15,129 nucleotides of DNA from Planctomycetaceae bacterium (GCA_031261125.1 JAISJZ010000284.1:1-15129), one strand, 5' to 3'; positions 5,451 through 15,009 are shown, numbered from the stretch's first letter. The notes: generated by a model from the sequence alone, not told the origin. A program made the numbers and translations.

Positions 5451-7096
5451 ACTACGTTTTCATTTTTCGTCATCTTTCGGCGGTTTGCTGGATGCTCGGC
5501 GGCTTTATGTTGTTCAGCGTTCCGTGGGCGTTGCCGGCGTTCGGCGGAAATTGGCAGTACGAAAAAAGCGGCACATTTGGATTGTTTGTGTCCGTCGGCG
5601 TTTGTGCCGGTTGCGCGCTGCTGCTGCGGTATATCGGCAGAAAAAACGGCGGTACAAGCAGCAGCGATGTGTTCTCGAAGAAAGACGCAACGGCAGTTGT
5701 TGCGTTCAGTTGGCTTTTCGCAACGGTTCTCGGTGCGTTGCCCTTTCTTTTTTCCGGTACGCAGCGGTGCGAAGGCATTCCGATGTCTGTCGGCGATGCC
5801 GTGTTTGAGTCAATGTCCGGGTTCACCACCACCGGTGCCACTGTGTTCGCCGAATTGGAACGCCCCGATTTACTGTCCCGCTGCGTCCTGTTTTGGCGGT
5901 GTTCAACGCATTTTCTCGGCGGTCTCGGCATTATGGTTCTCTTCGTCGTTCTCCTCGGTATCGGAACCGGTTCAAAAACGCTGTTCCGTTCCGAAGTTGC
6001 GTCATCGAAAAATTCACCGAAAGAACGTATCCGGCAACTCGCCCGGATTGTATTCCGCATTTTCATCGCGTTAAATGCCGCTCAAACGGTTCTCCTTGTT
6101 CTGCAAGGTTTAACGGTCTATGATGCGCTATGTCATTCGTTCAGCACAACGGCGACCGGCGGATTTTCCACGTTCAACGCCGGTGCCGGACATTTTGCCG
6201 CTCACGGATACAAATATGCCGCCGCTGTCGAATTGACGCTCGTTTTGTTTATGTTTCTCGGCGGTACGAATTTTATTCTGTTGTACTATCTCTTCCGCGG
6301 ACAGCCGTCGAAATTATTCGGCGATAGGGAATGGCGGACTTACACCGGAATCATTGCCGTTTCGGTTCTGATTGTTTTCGCCGCCGGATGGGTTCACAGT
6401 GATTTCGATATTTACGGTACTTCCGACAAACCGGTGCTGTCTTTTTCTGACGGGACAAGTTCCGCTGCTAAAACAGCCGCCGCCGCAAACCTGCCCCCTG
6501 TTCATTCGTTCCGCGTCGTTCTCTTTCAGATTGTTTCCATCATTACTACTACGGGGCTTTGCACCGACGAGTTTGAAAAATGGTCGGCAGTATCCTGCGG
6601 CGTTTTAGTGATTTTAATGTTCATCGGCGGCTGTTCCGGCAGCACCTCCGGCGGGTTCAAGGTCTTCCGAATGATTTGCCTGATGAAAGCGGTACCGCAG
6701 GAAATCGAATTGTCGTACCGTCCGAATGTTGTCCGTCCGCTGCTCATCGGCGGCGCACCGGTCGATAAGGAAATGGTACATCACGTCATCGTTCATTTTG
6801 CGGTACTGACATTGGCGTTTCTTTGCGGGACGTTTTTGATTTTATGTTTTGAACCGTCGTCAACGTGGAACGTACAGCACGTTGCCGGCGACCGCAAACT
6901 GGTTGACACGTCGGCTGCCGCCGCGGCGTGTCTGAACAACGTCGGGGCGGGCTTCGGCATCGTCGGCGCACGGCAGAATTACGGCATTTTCAGCGAAGGG
7001 GCAAAATTCGTTTATGCCGCCTTGATGATGCTCGGCCGGCTGGAATTGTTCACGGTACTGGCATTGTGTATGCCCCGGTTCTGGAACAATGATTAG
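5447..7096 (+). CDS. trkH: TrkH/KtrB-type potassium transporter membrane subunit
   Basis: This 549-residue inner-membrane protein is of the Trk/Ktr/HKT superfamily, taking up potassium through a pore of four M1-P-M2 repeats. All four pore loops are visible: SGFTTTGATV (about residue 127), SFSTTATGGFST (about 231), TTTGLCTDEF (about 365) and NNVGAGFGIVG (about 497), each with the key glycine. The TrkH-type GGLGIMVL and GGCSGSTSGGFK segments are present. Length and a long N-terminal extension fit TrkH rather than the shorter KtrB. No TrkA or KtrA gating subunit gene is in the window. The ATGA overlap with the microcompartment-associated gene implies translational coupling. No ribosome-binding site of its own stands out. 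Confidence 0.92.
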   Translation: MNYVFIFRHLSAVCWMLGGFMLFSVPWALPAFGGNWQYEKSGTFGLFVSVGVCAGCALLLRYIGRKNGGTSSSDVFSKKDATAVVAFSWLFATVLGALPFLFSGTQRCEGIPMSVGDAVFESMSGFTTTGATVFAELERPDLLSRCVLFWRCSTHFLGGLGIMVLFVVLLGIGTGSKTLFRSEVASSKNSPKERIRQLARIVFRIFIALNAAQTVLLVLQGLTVYDALCHSFSTTATGGFSTFNAGAGHFAAHGYKYAAAVELTLVLFMFLGGTNFILLYYLFRGQPSKLFGDREWRTYTGIIAVSVLIVFAAGWVHSDFDIYGTSDKPVLSFSDGTSSAAKTAAAANLPPVHSFRVVLFQIVSIITTTGLCTDEFEKWSAVSCGVLVILMFIGGCSGSTSGGFKVFRMICLMKAVPQEIELSYRPNVVRPLLIGGAPVDKEMVHHVIVHFAVLTLAFLCGTFLILCFEPSSTWNVQHVAGDRKLVDTSAAAAACLNNVGAGFGIVGARQNYGIFSEGAKFVYAALMMLGRLELFTVLALCMPRFWNND

Positions 7097-7109
7097 GGAA
7101 AAACTGCCC

Positions 7110-7138
7110 TTGACATCTTCCGGGATAATTTCTAGTAT
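7110..7138 (+). promoter_or_regulatory. Sigma-70-type promoter of the secretin operon
   Basis: A perfect TTGACA (7110-7115), a 17-base spacer and TAGTAT (7133-7138) predict a start near 7145. That is inside the region a longer secretin reading frame (from 7089) would occupy, which supports the start codon at 7182 or 7185. Confidence 0.55.
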
Positions 7139-7184
7139 CCCGCCGATAGACCCCGAAACGGCGGATAAAGTAATAATACAAATG

Positions 7185-10100
7185 ATGGGCAAGCATATAC
7201 TTTTTTTGTTTTTTACCGGTTTGACTTCGGTTCTTTCAACCGCTGCGCTGTTGGGAGCCGAACCGGTGCCGGTGAATGTACTGCGGGACGGACAACAACC
7301 GGATGTTCTGGTTGTTGAACGCCACTCTGTACCGCCTCCGACAGCCAATCCGCTCCCGCGGGAAATTACCGCAAATCCGGCAACTGCGCAGTTGCCGAAT
7401 ATCTTTGCAGTACAAAAAACCGCTGCGCCGATACCGGTTATCGTCAATTCGCCGCCGCAATCATCCCCGTCCCGCACCCCGTATTCCGAAGTACAACTGC
7501 TGCCGCCGCCCGGTACGTCCCCTGAAATTCAAGAAACATTCACAATGTCTAACGTGCCGATGCAGCAGTTGGAACAAACACTGCGTTCGGTCTTGCAGCA
7601 TCATTTGGTTCACGTCAGTCCGGGGCATTACCGTGTTTCCGTCGAACGCAAACTGCCCAACGGTGTTCCGCCGCAAATACTTCATTGTACGTTGGAATTG
7701 GATTATCCGAACAAACGCGTTGTTCTTTCCGGTGAACAGCAGATATGCGGTCAAATGATTCGGCTGGTTCATTCGATGGACCAACTGATGCCGACCGGCA
7801 GCGAACGGCAAATCCTGTCCACCAGAAATATCAATCCGGTTTCACTGACAAGAATTTTGGAAACGAACCGCGTGCCGACGGGCAAAGCAAGGTACTTACA
7901 GCCCCCGGATACTCCCCGGAACAACGTTTCTGAAATACAGCCGGTACCGCAGTTGGAATTCCGACCGGAAACAACAGCACCGAAACGGGTAATTCCGCCG
8001 GAACCGGCGAAGGTGTTGTTCCCGGTGCCGGCTGATTTACCGCCGCTGTCTTATAGAACTTACGGACCTCCGGCGGCTTCGCAAGTCATACAGCAAGTTG
8101 CTTATCAAGCAGAACTGCCGGCAGACGCTGGCGGTGCGGCGTTTAGCCCCGACGCAGCCGGTGCGGGAAAAGACGCTATGGAAGTGGTTACCGATTTCCG
8201 GTATCAAATCCTTCCCGATTTGGATGTGCTAATCATTGATGCAACCGGTGCGGAAGTCGCCCGGTTCAAAGATATGATTGACCAAATCGCGGAGTTAAGT
8301 AAAAACGCCCGGCCGGATATTGAAATCTATCCGCTTAAATACGTCAACTGCATTTCGCTGAACTACGTTATCACACAACTGTATGTTGATGTATTCAAGA
8401 CCCGGCAGGGAACGGTGCGGTTCCTGCCGATGGTGAACCCCAATGCGATACTTTTGGTCGGCTGGGGCGATTCAATGATTGCAGCAAAGGATTTGATTAA
8501 GTCCCTTGACCAACCGGTGGCAGACGAACACAGTTTGTTGAAGGTCATTAAGTTGAAACACGCTTCAGCGCAGTATCTGGTAACAACGTTGCGGGGCGCG
8601 TTTCCGCCGCTTGCCGCCGGCAGCAGTGCCAACGCGTTTGCGCCGCGTCTGCAACTGTTTGCTGATACACGGACGAACTCGCTCATCGTTCAGGCAGGAC
8701 AGAACGATATGCGGGACATCGAAAAACTCATCGCCGAAATAGATGTCGCCGAAACACAAGCCAAACTGCAAATCCGGCAGTTCAAGGCGAAACACACTTT
8801 GGCTTCGGATTTGGCAAACAAGTTGACGCAGTCGATTTCTGCCGGTGTTTCGGGAATACAGGGAAAAACAGCGTCTCTGGAACTGCTCATTGAAACGGAA
8901 AAAGGAAAAAAAATAGTTGACTCCGGTTTGTTAACCGACGTGAAAATCACGGCACACGACCCGACGAACACAGTTATCGTTACCGGACCGGAACGCTGTA
9001 TGAACCTTATCGAAGAGTTGCTCAAAGTGATTGACTCTCCGTCGGCAACAGCGGTCGTTAAAGTGTTTCCCATTTTATACGGCGATGCCAAGTCGATGAT
9101 AATGACGCTGCGGGAATTGTTGCCGACGCAGTTAGCCGGTGAAACCGGTCCGAAACTGCCGGGGGCGAAAGACGAGGAGGCACTTGTGCCGGTGCGGTTC
9201 GCCGTTGATAGCCGGACGAATTGTATTCTTGCCGTCGGCGCGGAAGGCGACTTGAAAATCATCGAAGCGATGCTTTACTCGCTCGACAGGGAAGACCAGC
9301 AGACACGGAAAAATTATGTCTATATGCTCAAAAGTATGCAGGCGGAAGCGGTCGCAACGGCTATTAACGAGTACATCCGCAGTAAACGCATAATCCAGCA
9401 AAATGCGCCCGGCGTGATAAGCCCGTATCAGCAGATTGAAAGCGAAATTATTGTTATTCCCGAAATGGTGAGCAACTCGCTCATCGTCAGTGCAACGTCG
9501 AGATATTACGATGAAGTTCTGGAACTGATTAAGGAAATCGACCAGCCGCCGCCGCAAGTCGTCATTCAGGTTCTCATCGGAGAAGTAACGCTGGGTAATT
9601 CCAAAGAATTCGGTGCCGAATTCGGTATTCAGGATTCTCTGTTGTTCGACCGCAGTACATTCAGCAACATTGCCCAAGGAACACGGACCATTACGCAAAC
9701 CCTTGCCGACGGCACGAAAACCGTTGTCGAAGAACCGGTGATTACCAACGGCTCTGTCTCGCCCGGCTGGATGTTCAACGAAAATCCGAAAACATCGTTA
9801 AGTACCGGCTATAACACAAATTCATCGGCAACCGCCGGCAATGTCGGTTCGCAACTGTTGACCAACTTCGGCACCGGACGTGTCGGTGCGGAAACCGGCT
9901 TCGGCGGTATGGTGTTTTCCGCAAACAGCGACGCGGTGAGCGTTATGATTCGCGCCTTGCAGGAAAACAACCGCTTGGAAATTTTGAGCCGACCGCAGAT
10001 TATGGCGATGAATAATCAGGAATCAATGATTCACGTCGGACAGAAAGTTCCCCGTATCGGCGGAGTGAGCCTCACGAATTACGGCTCGCAGTCAAACGTC

Positions 10101-10748
10101 GAAGAAGAAAAAGTCGGTTTAATGCTGACGGTGAAACCAAGCATTAGCCCTGACGGTAATATCGTAATGATGGTTGTTGCCGAAAAATCGTCGGTCGGTA
10201 CTGAAGCGGAGGGTGTCGTTGTTGCAAACACCAATGAAGGTGTTATCCGCTCTCCGAAGATTAACACGATTAACGCCCTGACGATGATTAGCGCGGCGGA
10301 CAACGAAACGGTGGTTCTCGGCGGTTTAATTCAGACAACAAATCAGGATTTGACCCGGAAGGTTCCGCTGCTCGGCGATATTCCGGTGGTCGGACGCTTA
10401 TTCCGGTACGATTACAAGAGGTGCGCCCGTTCCGAGTTGTTAATTATTCTCACGCCGCGGATTGTCCGGGACAAAAGCGATATGGAGGCGATTAAGCAAA
10501 TTGAAGCGGCGCGGATGAACTGGTGTTTGGCGGGCGTGAGCAAGTTGTACGGCGACATCGGTACATACACGGTGATTGATAAGGAACCCTACACGGGCGA
10601 CGCTCCGGTAATACATCCCGAAGCGGTAAAGGAAGGGGACCTGAAGCCGTTGAAGGACGTACCGGTTCCGAAGTTGCCCCCGAAACAGCAACAGCAGCAG
10701 CCGTTGAAACTCGCCCCGATGCAGCCGCCTGTGCCGCCGAAAAATTGA
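7185..10748 (+). CDS. Large multi-module secretin (GspD/PilQ-like outer-membrane channel)
   Basis: About 1187 residues, far longer than a standard GspD (about 650-700). Secretins form the outer-membrane gate of type II/III secretion and type IV pilus systems. A Sec signal peptide covers residues 1-25 (LLGA-EP cut). A proline-rich linker region follows, then at least five repeated beta-alpha-beta N1-type modules, starting near 8320, 8548, 8770, 9055 and 9310. Several carry the 'ADxRTNxLIV' signature. The secretin core covers about 9550-10480, with SRPQIMAMNNQES, VGQKVPRIGG, VGLMLTVKP, VVLGGLI and the closing KVPLLGDIPVVGRLFR segment. The tail is rich in glutamine and proline. The frame is open from 7089, but a start at 7182/7185 puts the signal peptide first and fits the promoter at 7110-7138. 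No other secretion genes are nearby, so the partner system is not shown. Confidence 0.93.
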   Translation: MGKHILFLFFTGLTSVLSTAALLGAEPVPVNVLRDGQQPDVLVVERHSVPPPTANPLPREITANPATAQLPNIFAVQKTAAPIPVIVNSPPQSSPSRTPYSEVQLLPPPGTSPEIQETFTMSNVPMQQLEQTLRSVLQHHLVHVSPGHYRVSVERKLPNGVPPQILHCTLELDYPNKRVVLSGEQQICGQMIRLVHSMDQLMPTGSERQILSTRNINPVSLTRILETNRVPTGKARYLQPPDTPRNNVSEIQPVPQLEFRPETTAPKRVIPPEPAKVLFPVPADLPPLSYRTYGPPAASQVIQQVAYQAELPADAGGAAFSPDAAGAGKDAMEVVTDFRYQILPDLDVLIIDATGAEVARFKDMIDQIAELSKNARPDIEIYPLKYVNCISLNYVITQLYVDVFKTRQGTVRFLPMVNPNAILLVGWGDSMIAAKDLIKSLDQPVADEHSLLKVIKLKHASAQYLVTTLRGAFPPLAAGSSANAFAPRLQLFADTRTNSLIVQAGQNDMRDIEKLIAEIDVAETQAKLQIRQFKAKHTLASDLANKLTQSISAGVSGIQGKTASLELLIETEKGKKIVDSGLLTDVKITAHDPTNTVIVTGPERCMNLIEELLKVIDSPSATAVVKVFPILYGDAKSMIMTLRELLPTQLAGETGPKLPGAKDEEALVPVRFAVDSRTNCILAVGAEGDLKIIEAMLYSLDREDQQTRKNYVYMLKSMQAEAVATAINEYIRSKRIIQQNAPGVISPYQQIESEIIVIPEMVSNSLIVSATSRYYDEVLELIKEIDQPPPQVVIQVLIGEVTLGNSKEFGAEFGIQDSLLFDRSTFSNIAQGTRTITQTLADGTKTVVEEPVITNGSVSPGWMFNENPKTSLSTGYNTNSSATAGNVGSQLLTNFGTGRVGAETGFGGMVFSANSDAVSVMIRALQENNRLEILSRPQIMAMNNQESMIHVGQKVPRIGGVSLTNYGSQSNVEEEKVGLMLTVKPSISPDGNIVMMVVAEKSSVGTEAEGVVVANTNEGVIRSPKINTINALTMISAADNETVVLGGLIQTTNQDLTRKVPLLGDIPVVGRLFRYDYKRCARSELLIILTPRIVRDKSDMEAIKQIEAARMNWCLAGVSKLYGDIGTYTVIDKEPYTGDAPVIHPEAVKEGDLKPLKDVPVPKLPPKQQQQQPLKLAPMQPPVPPKN

Positions 10749-10769
10749 CAAACCGTTATTCCTACTGCG

Positions 10770-11495
10770 ATGAAATTTATACAACTGTTCACGGTCATAC
10801 TGTTTATTGCCTTTTCCGGCTGTCAATCGCTTGCGTACAAGCAGATGCAGGCGAAAAATCCGATGGCAAAAAACGCCGCCAAGTCGCCCGCCAAAATGGT
10901 CGGTGTGTGGAGTTCCTATGCCCAAACAATGCCGGAAGGAAAAGCCGTCCGCGGCGTTGCCGGTCGTGTTCACTTCTACACGGACAGTAACAAAAAGAAG
11001 CCCGTCAAAGTTGACGGCAATGTGAATGTGTTCGTCTTCGATGCCGAAGAAAAAGACCCCGCTCACAGCAAACCGCTCCGGGTTTATCAATTCAATGCTG
11101 ACACACTGGAAAAACATTATTCGTTCAAAAAACCAATCGGACACGGATACGACTTTTTTCTGCCGTTTGACGAACTCGGCGGCGAAGAAAAGAAACTGTG
11201 CATTATGACCCGGTTCGACGACGGACTGGACGATAATCTTGTGGTAACACAGCCAATCAATACGATACTGCAAGGCACGAAGCGGGAGATGCCGGAAAGT
11301 CCGATGCAGCAATTCTTGACAGAGTACAATGTTCTGAAAAGGGCAAACGAAGAACTGGCAGCGAAGGCAGCGGACAAGCCGATTCAGCAGGTTAATTACG
11401 AAAACGAAAAGAACGAAAGAAAGGGACCGGAACGGAAAACCGAAACGATTCAACTGAATGCCGATTTAACGAAGCAACTGGGCGGCGCAAAGTAA
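10770..11495 (+). CDS. Conserved lipoprotein, co-transcribed with the secretin
   Basis: A 241-residue protein with a short signal peptide ending in the lipobox AFSG-C (C18), so it is probably lipidated and envelope-anchored. The mature part contains GVWSSYAQTMPEGKAVRGVA and a GRVHFYTDSN beta-type segment, which suggest a beta-sandwich-like domain. A long charged, probably helical tail (about 170-241) follows, rich in Glu, Lys and Gln. No catalytic motif is seen. It starts 22 bases after the secretin stop, with no promoter between. A role as a secretin partner or pilotin-like lipoprotein is plausible from that position, but it does not resemble a known pilotin. Confidence 0.8.
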   Translation: MKFIQLFTVILFIAFSGCQSLAYKQMQAKNPMAKNAAKSPAKMVGVWSSYAQTMPEGKAVRGVAGRVHFYTDSNKKKPVKVDGNVNVFVFDAEEKDPAHSKPLRVYQFNADTLEKHYSFKKPIGHGYDFFLPFDELGGEEKKLCIMTRFDDGLDDNLVVTQPINTILQGTKREMPESPMQQFLTEYNVLKRANEELAAKAADKPIQQVNYENEKNERKGPERKTETIQLNADLTKQLGGAK

Positions 11496-11516
11496 CGGAA
11501 TAACCAATAATAACAA

Positions 11517-11567
11517 GTTGTACTTACAACAGCCGCGGGCGTGTAAGCCCGCGGGTTAGCAATAGCC
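11517..11567. terminator. Triple-hairpin element between convergent genes
   Basis: Three inverted repeats lie head to tail: GTTGT/ACAAC (11517-11530), the strong perfect 8-bp CCGCGGGC/GCCCGCGG (11533-11554, six-base loop) and GGTTA/TAGCC with a GCAA loop (11554-11567). It sits between the stops of the lipoprotein gene and the oppositely oriented oxidoreductase gene, so a bidirectional terminator is the simplest reading. There is no T-run, so the GC palindrome may instead be a repeated REP-like element. Confidence 0.5.
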
Positions 11568-11568
11568 G

Positions 11569-13307
11569 TCATCGGCGCAGCACTTCGTTGGCGTGCCGGC
11601 TGAAATAACCGCGTAAGTCCGTCGAGTAATTCTCCAAAATCTTCTTGCCGACCCCTTCGTAATCGCCGAGATGATACAACGCTCTGGCAAAGCCAATCTC
11701 GGCAAGCGAATCCCGCCGGCTCTTCTCCGCCGTCCCGCCTTTCGGGTCTGCCTTGTCCTGCTCCCGCGCCGCGGTCAAGTCGTGCTGCCAATATCCCGAC
11801 ATTCCGGGCTTGCGCAAGTGTTCCGCAACCGTCTTCGCCGCCGACTTATCACCAATCCACTCCAACGCCAAGGCACAAGCCCGGTGATGCGAAAAATCGT
11901 CCTCCGGCTTCAAATCGTTCAGCAACTTGCAAATTACCGGCACGCCCCGTTTATCGTGCGTTCTGCCGAGCATCATAATATACCGGTCTAACTCGCTTGA
12001 TGCCCAACTGAATTGTCCCATTCCGCGGAAGTTCCAACCCTTGTCCCATGCATCGAAATTCTTCACCTTATCCAAAACGGCATCCGCACCGGTCGGGTCG
12101 TTCATACCGGCGAGAACCATTGCATACACGATTTTGTTTTCCGGCGACGCGTTCTGATACGCCTTTTGCAGCAGCGGCTTTGCCTCTTCGGGATGCCAAA
12201 GAAGTTGCGCCGAACCCTTGAAACCGTCCGGCAGCGTCTTGATGGCATCCGGCAGTGCCGCCTTGGAATCCTCGTAATTATCCTTGTCCGTCAGAACCCG
12301 TTCCGGCAAGTTGCCTATTTCAACAAGGTGTTTCTGCACCGGTTTAATGTCCAACTTCCGCAGCGGCACATTTTCCTTCGCCGCTTTTGCCGCTATGCAG
12401 CCCAGAGCGTAGCCCTGATTCTGCAAGTCCGGCTGCATACGGATAATCGGAATTGCGTCCCGATGGCAACTCGTTGCCAATCCGCCGACAAGAATCTTGT
12501 CCAAACCCTGCGGCAGCGAACTGCGGTACGGCATATCGCAGAAATGCCCGTCGTGATGAAGGTGTTCAATCTCCATATACGGCGTAACGGTGTAGCCGTG
12601 CGTATCAAAGTTGCTCTTACTCTGACAAATAGTATCATCGTAAGTCCGTTTGTTAACTTGGTCGAGAACGGTGAACGAAAAATCGCCGACGATCTGCGGA
12701 CGTTCCCGCGTGTCCGGTAATTTGCCGAAATCAAACGCCGCAGGGAACTTCTCTTTACCGTAAATAAACAGTTGCGACACGTCTTCAATGTCCGTTTCGT
12801 CAACATACATATAATCGGTATTTGTATAAGACGAGCCGAGATTCCGCGGCGGCAGACCGTGTCCTTGCGTCGCGATTTCATTAGCGTTAATGTACTTCAT
12901 TTCCGCTCCGGCAGCGGCGGCAATACAACCGTTGCCCGTTGCGTCAATCACGGTCTTTGCCAGAACAATGCGGGGACCGCTCGTCGTTGTTATCAATACA
13001 CCCTTAACCGCCGCTGTACCGTTAACGTTTTCAATCACAGCACCGCTGCCGAGGACACCGTACCAAATATCGGCACCGGCTTCGAGCAGTTTCGACCGCC
13101 ACCATTGAATCCGCTGTTCGATATTCCACGCGGCTTTTCCGCCTTCGACTTCCTGACAGAATCCGACGCGGTTACCCCAGTAGTACGTTGAAATGGCACC
13201 TGCCGTTCCGACACCGCCGAGTTCGTGCAGATATTCCAAAACCAGCGTTTTCGCCCCCTGCCGTCCGGCGGCAATGCCCGCCGGCGCGCCGGTCGTTCCG
13301 CCGCCTG
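11569..13307 (-). CDS. FAD-dependent oxidoreductase, C-terminal half (downstream of frameshift)
   Basis: This is the second half of the exported oxidoreductase, in a frame different from the first half. It opens with a complete dinucleotide-binding fold, GGGTTGAPAG then LVLEYLHELGGVGT. The only start codon in the frame (TTG at 13239) would cut this fold off, which shows the two halves are one gene. Further on are VIDATGNGCIAAAAGAE, ILVGGLATSCHRDAIP and QGYALGCIAAKAA, typical of the FAD_oxidored family. The last 180 or so residues are helical, HEAT-like repeats. Restoring one base near 13308 gives a single protein of about 1117 residues. The substrate is unknown. Confidence is high for the family and moderate for whether the gene is functional. 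Confidence 0.85.
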
Positions 13308-13310
13308 TTT
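13300..13310 (-). other. One-base frameshift joining the two oxidoreductase halves
   Basis: The upstream frame reads YVKQ at 13313-13302, while the continuing family sequence GGGTTGAPAG starts one frame back. Adding a single A to the AAA run at 13308-13310 would give YVKTGGGTTGAPAG and restore the whole gene. The total then becomes 3354 bases, divisible by three. A homopolymer indel, either real or a sequencing error, explains it. The site is not a classic XXXYYYZ slippery heptamer. Confidence 0.8.
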
Positions 13311-14921
13311 GACGTATCCCAGCGGTTCTTTGAACGCTTTAATGTTGCCTTCCGTTTCCTTGATTTCGCCGGAAATGGTTTGCGGTTTCTCTGCCGGTTT
13401 GCCCGTCCAGTGAACTGCCGTCAACTGTTCCAACGGCAACTTCTTAACGCTCTTCGCTTCCTCCGCTGCTTTCTTACCGGCAATACGTCCTTCGGCAATG
13501 AACTGTGTTGTTGTCAACTTCTTGTCGCCTTGTCCCAGAAAAACGAGCGTGTCCGATGTGAACTGCTGGTCGGAGTCAAACGCTGCTAACCGGATTTGAT
13601 TTTCGACCGCATTGCGGGCAGCAAACGCCGCCGGACTGTTCGGAGATACTATTGCCGGTTCTGCGGCGATTTCAAACGTGTATCTTATGACCGGATGCAC
13701 ACCGCTCTTCGTCTTCGCCGGATTCGGAAAACCGCTGTAAAACGGTTCGCCGACAGTTTCAACGCTGTACTTTTTCAGCAGCGGATATTTTGCCGTGTCA
13801 ATGTTTTTCTGCGGTTCGCCGCCGATGACAACGTATTCTGCCCAAACAGCAGTGTTGTCCGCCTTTTCTTTACTGCGGATAATTTTACTTGTATGTACGA
13901 CCTTCTTCGCCAGAATGGCCTGCGTACCGGCGCGGTTGCTTATCAGTATCCCGTACCGGTTATTGTCTTTGTCAACGAGTTTGCCGACGGCATACGTCCA
14001 AATCAGGGACTTCACACCGGCATCTTCCAACGCTTTATCCAGCACCGTTTTGACGTGCATCGGCCGCGGTGCCGGTCGGGTATATTTTTCGCCCGCCGCC
14101 GGTTTGTACGTTTCGGCTGCCGGTACCAACTTCTTATCCGGCAGGACAACGATTTCGCCGAGCAGAACACGGGTTGACGCACCGGTCTTTTTCACTTCAA
14201 TTTTCAGGTATTGTGTTTCTACCGGTTTGTCCAGCGTTAGCATAAATTGGTCGGGAGCGTCCAAAGTCCGTGTATTGCCTTTATCCGCTTCCGCAACTCC
14301 GGCGGGCTTCCAGTTCTTGTTATCGGTGCTTGCCGAAACGATAACTTTATCAATCGCAAAATCGTCAATCCGGTAAAAACCGACGAGTCCGACGGCACCG
14401 ACTTCCTGCGGATGTTTCAGGTCGAGAATTACCGTTGCATCGCCGTCAATCTGGATACTTTCCGACGGCGCGTCAGATGCTTTGCCGTCAATGAGCCGGT
14501 CCTTCTGCGGAGTATCGGGATGTTTGGAACTAATCGGTTCGAGAACTTTATAAGTGAACGGAATCTGTTTTTGGGCTTTGAGAATTGCCAACGCTATCGG
14601 GGCGGGCTGCCCGCGGTTCGGGTCCGTGAAAATTGCCGCAGCAAGCGGGTCGTCCGTTTTTTCTTCCGGTTCAAGCCAAAGTTGAAGCGTTGCCGTAATG
14701 TCCCCGCCGAGGTACGGACGGTCGGTGATGAGCATCGTTTTTGCACCGGCTTTTGCGGATTCGACCGCAGCGGCAACATCGCCGGTCGTCCCGCCGACAA
14801 TGAGAACATCAACATCGTAAGCAACCGGAAACTTCTGTTCCGCTAATTGAACGTATTTGTCTTGGGCAGACGCGGTGCTGAACAAAAGACAGCACAGGAA
14901 GAAAAAGAACAACCGCTGCAT
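13308..14921 (-). CDS. Exported FAD-dependent oxidoreductase, N-terminal half with discoidin-like insert (frameshifted)
   Basis: The ATG at 14921 begins a Sec signal peptide (hydrophobic residues 4-14, cut at SASA-Q, 19/20), so the protein is exported. The first nucleotide-binding fold follows: VDVLIVGGTTGDVAAA (glycines 43-47) and RPYLGGD. An inserted beta-rich domain at about 140-262 has the look of an F5/8 type C (discoidin) carbohydrate-binding module (ATVILDLKHPQEVGAVGLVG, then YLKIEVKKTG). The oxidoreductase fold then resumes (ALEDAGVKSLIW, FIAEGRIAGKKAAEE). The frame continues to a stop at 13035, but its last 90 or so codons are out of register. Exported planctomycete oxidoreductases with binding modules are often linked to polysaccharide breakdown; that role is inferred here. 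No Shine-Dalgarno site is near the ATG. Confidence 0.85.
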
Positions 14922-14963
14922 AGTTCTTGGGGGTAAGATGAAAGGTCTCCGATCTTCCCTTCC

Positions 14964-14992
14964 ATCTTATTTTGCCCGGCGGCGGTTGTCAA
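14964..14992 (-). promoter_or_regulatory. Sigma-70-type promoter of the oxidoreductase gene
   Basis: On the minus strand a perfect TTGACA (plus-strand 14992-14987), a 17-base spacer and TAAGAT (14969-14964) predict a start near 14957, about 36 bases before the ATG. An imperfect 11-bp inverted repeat (TAAGATGGAAG with CTTTCATCTTA, 14934-14969) overlaps the -10 and may be an operator. Confidence 0.55.
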
Positions 14993-15009
14993 CTATGAGG
15001 ATGTTTTAC

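Noticed and set aside
7089..7181. Secretin start at 7089 overlapping trkH
   Set aside because: It would bury the signal peptide 32 residues inside the protein, and a good promoter lies at 7110-7138.
10440..11453. 337-codon minus-strand open frame opposite the end of the secretin and the lipoprotein
   Set aside because: It is rich in Arg, Phe, Leu and Val in the manner of an antisense shadow and runs across two well-supported genes.
12013..12720. 235-codon plus-strand open frame opposite the oxidoreductase
   Set aside because: Antisense shadow of a conserved coding region, with no motif or ribosome-binding site.
13300..13320. Programmed -1 ribosomal frameshifting in the oxidoreductase
   Set aside because: No X-XXY-YYZ slippery heptamer, and no convincing downstream stem was noticed; a one-base indel is simpler.
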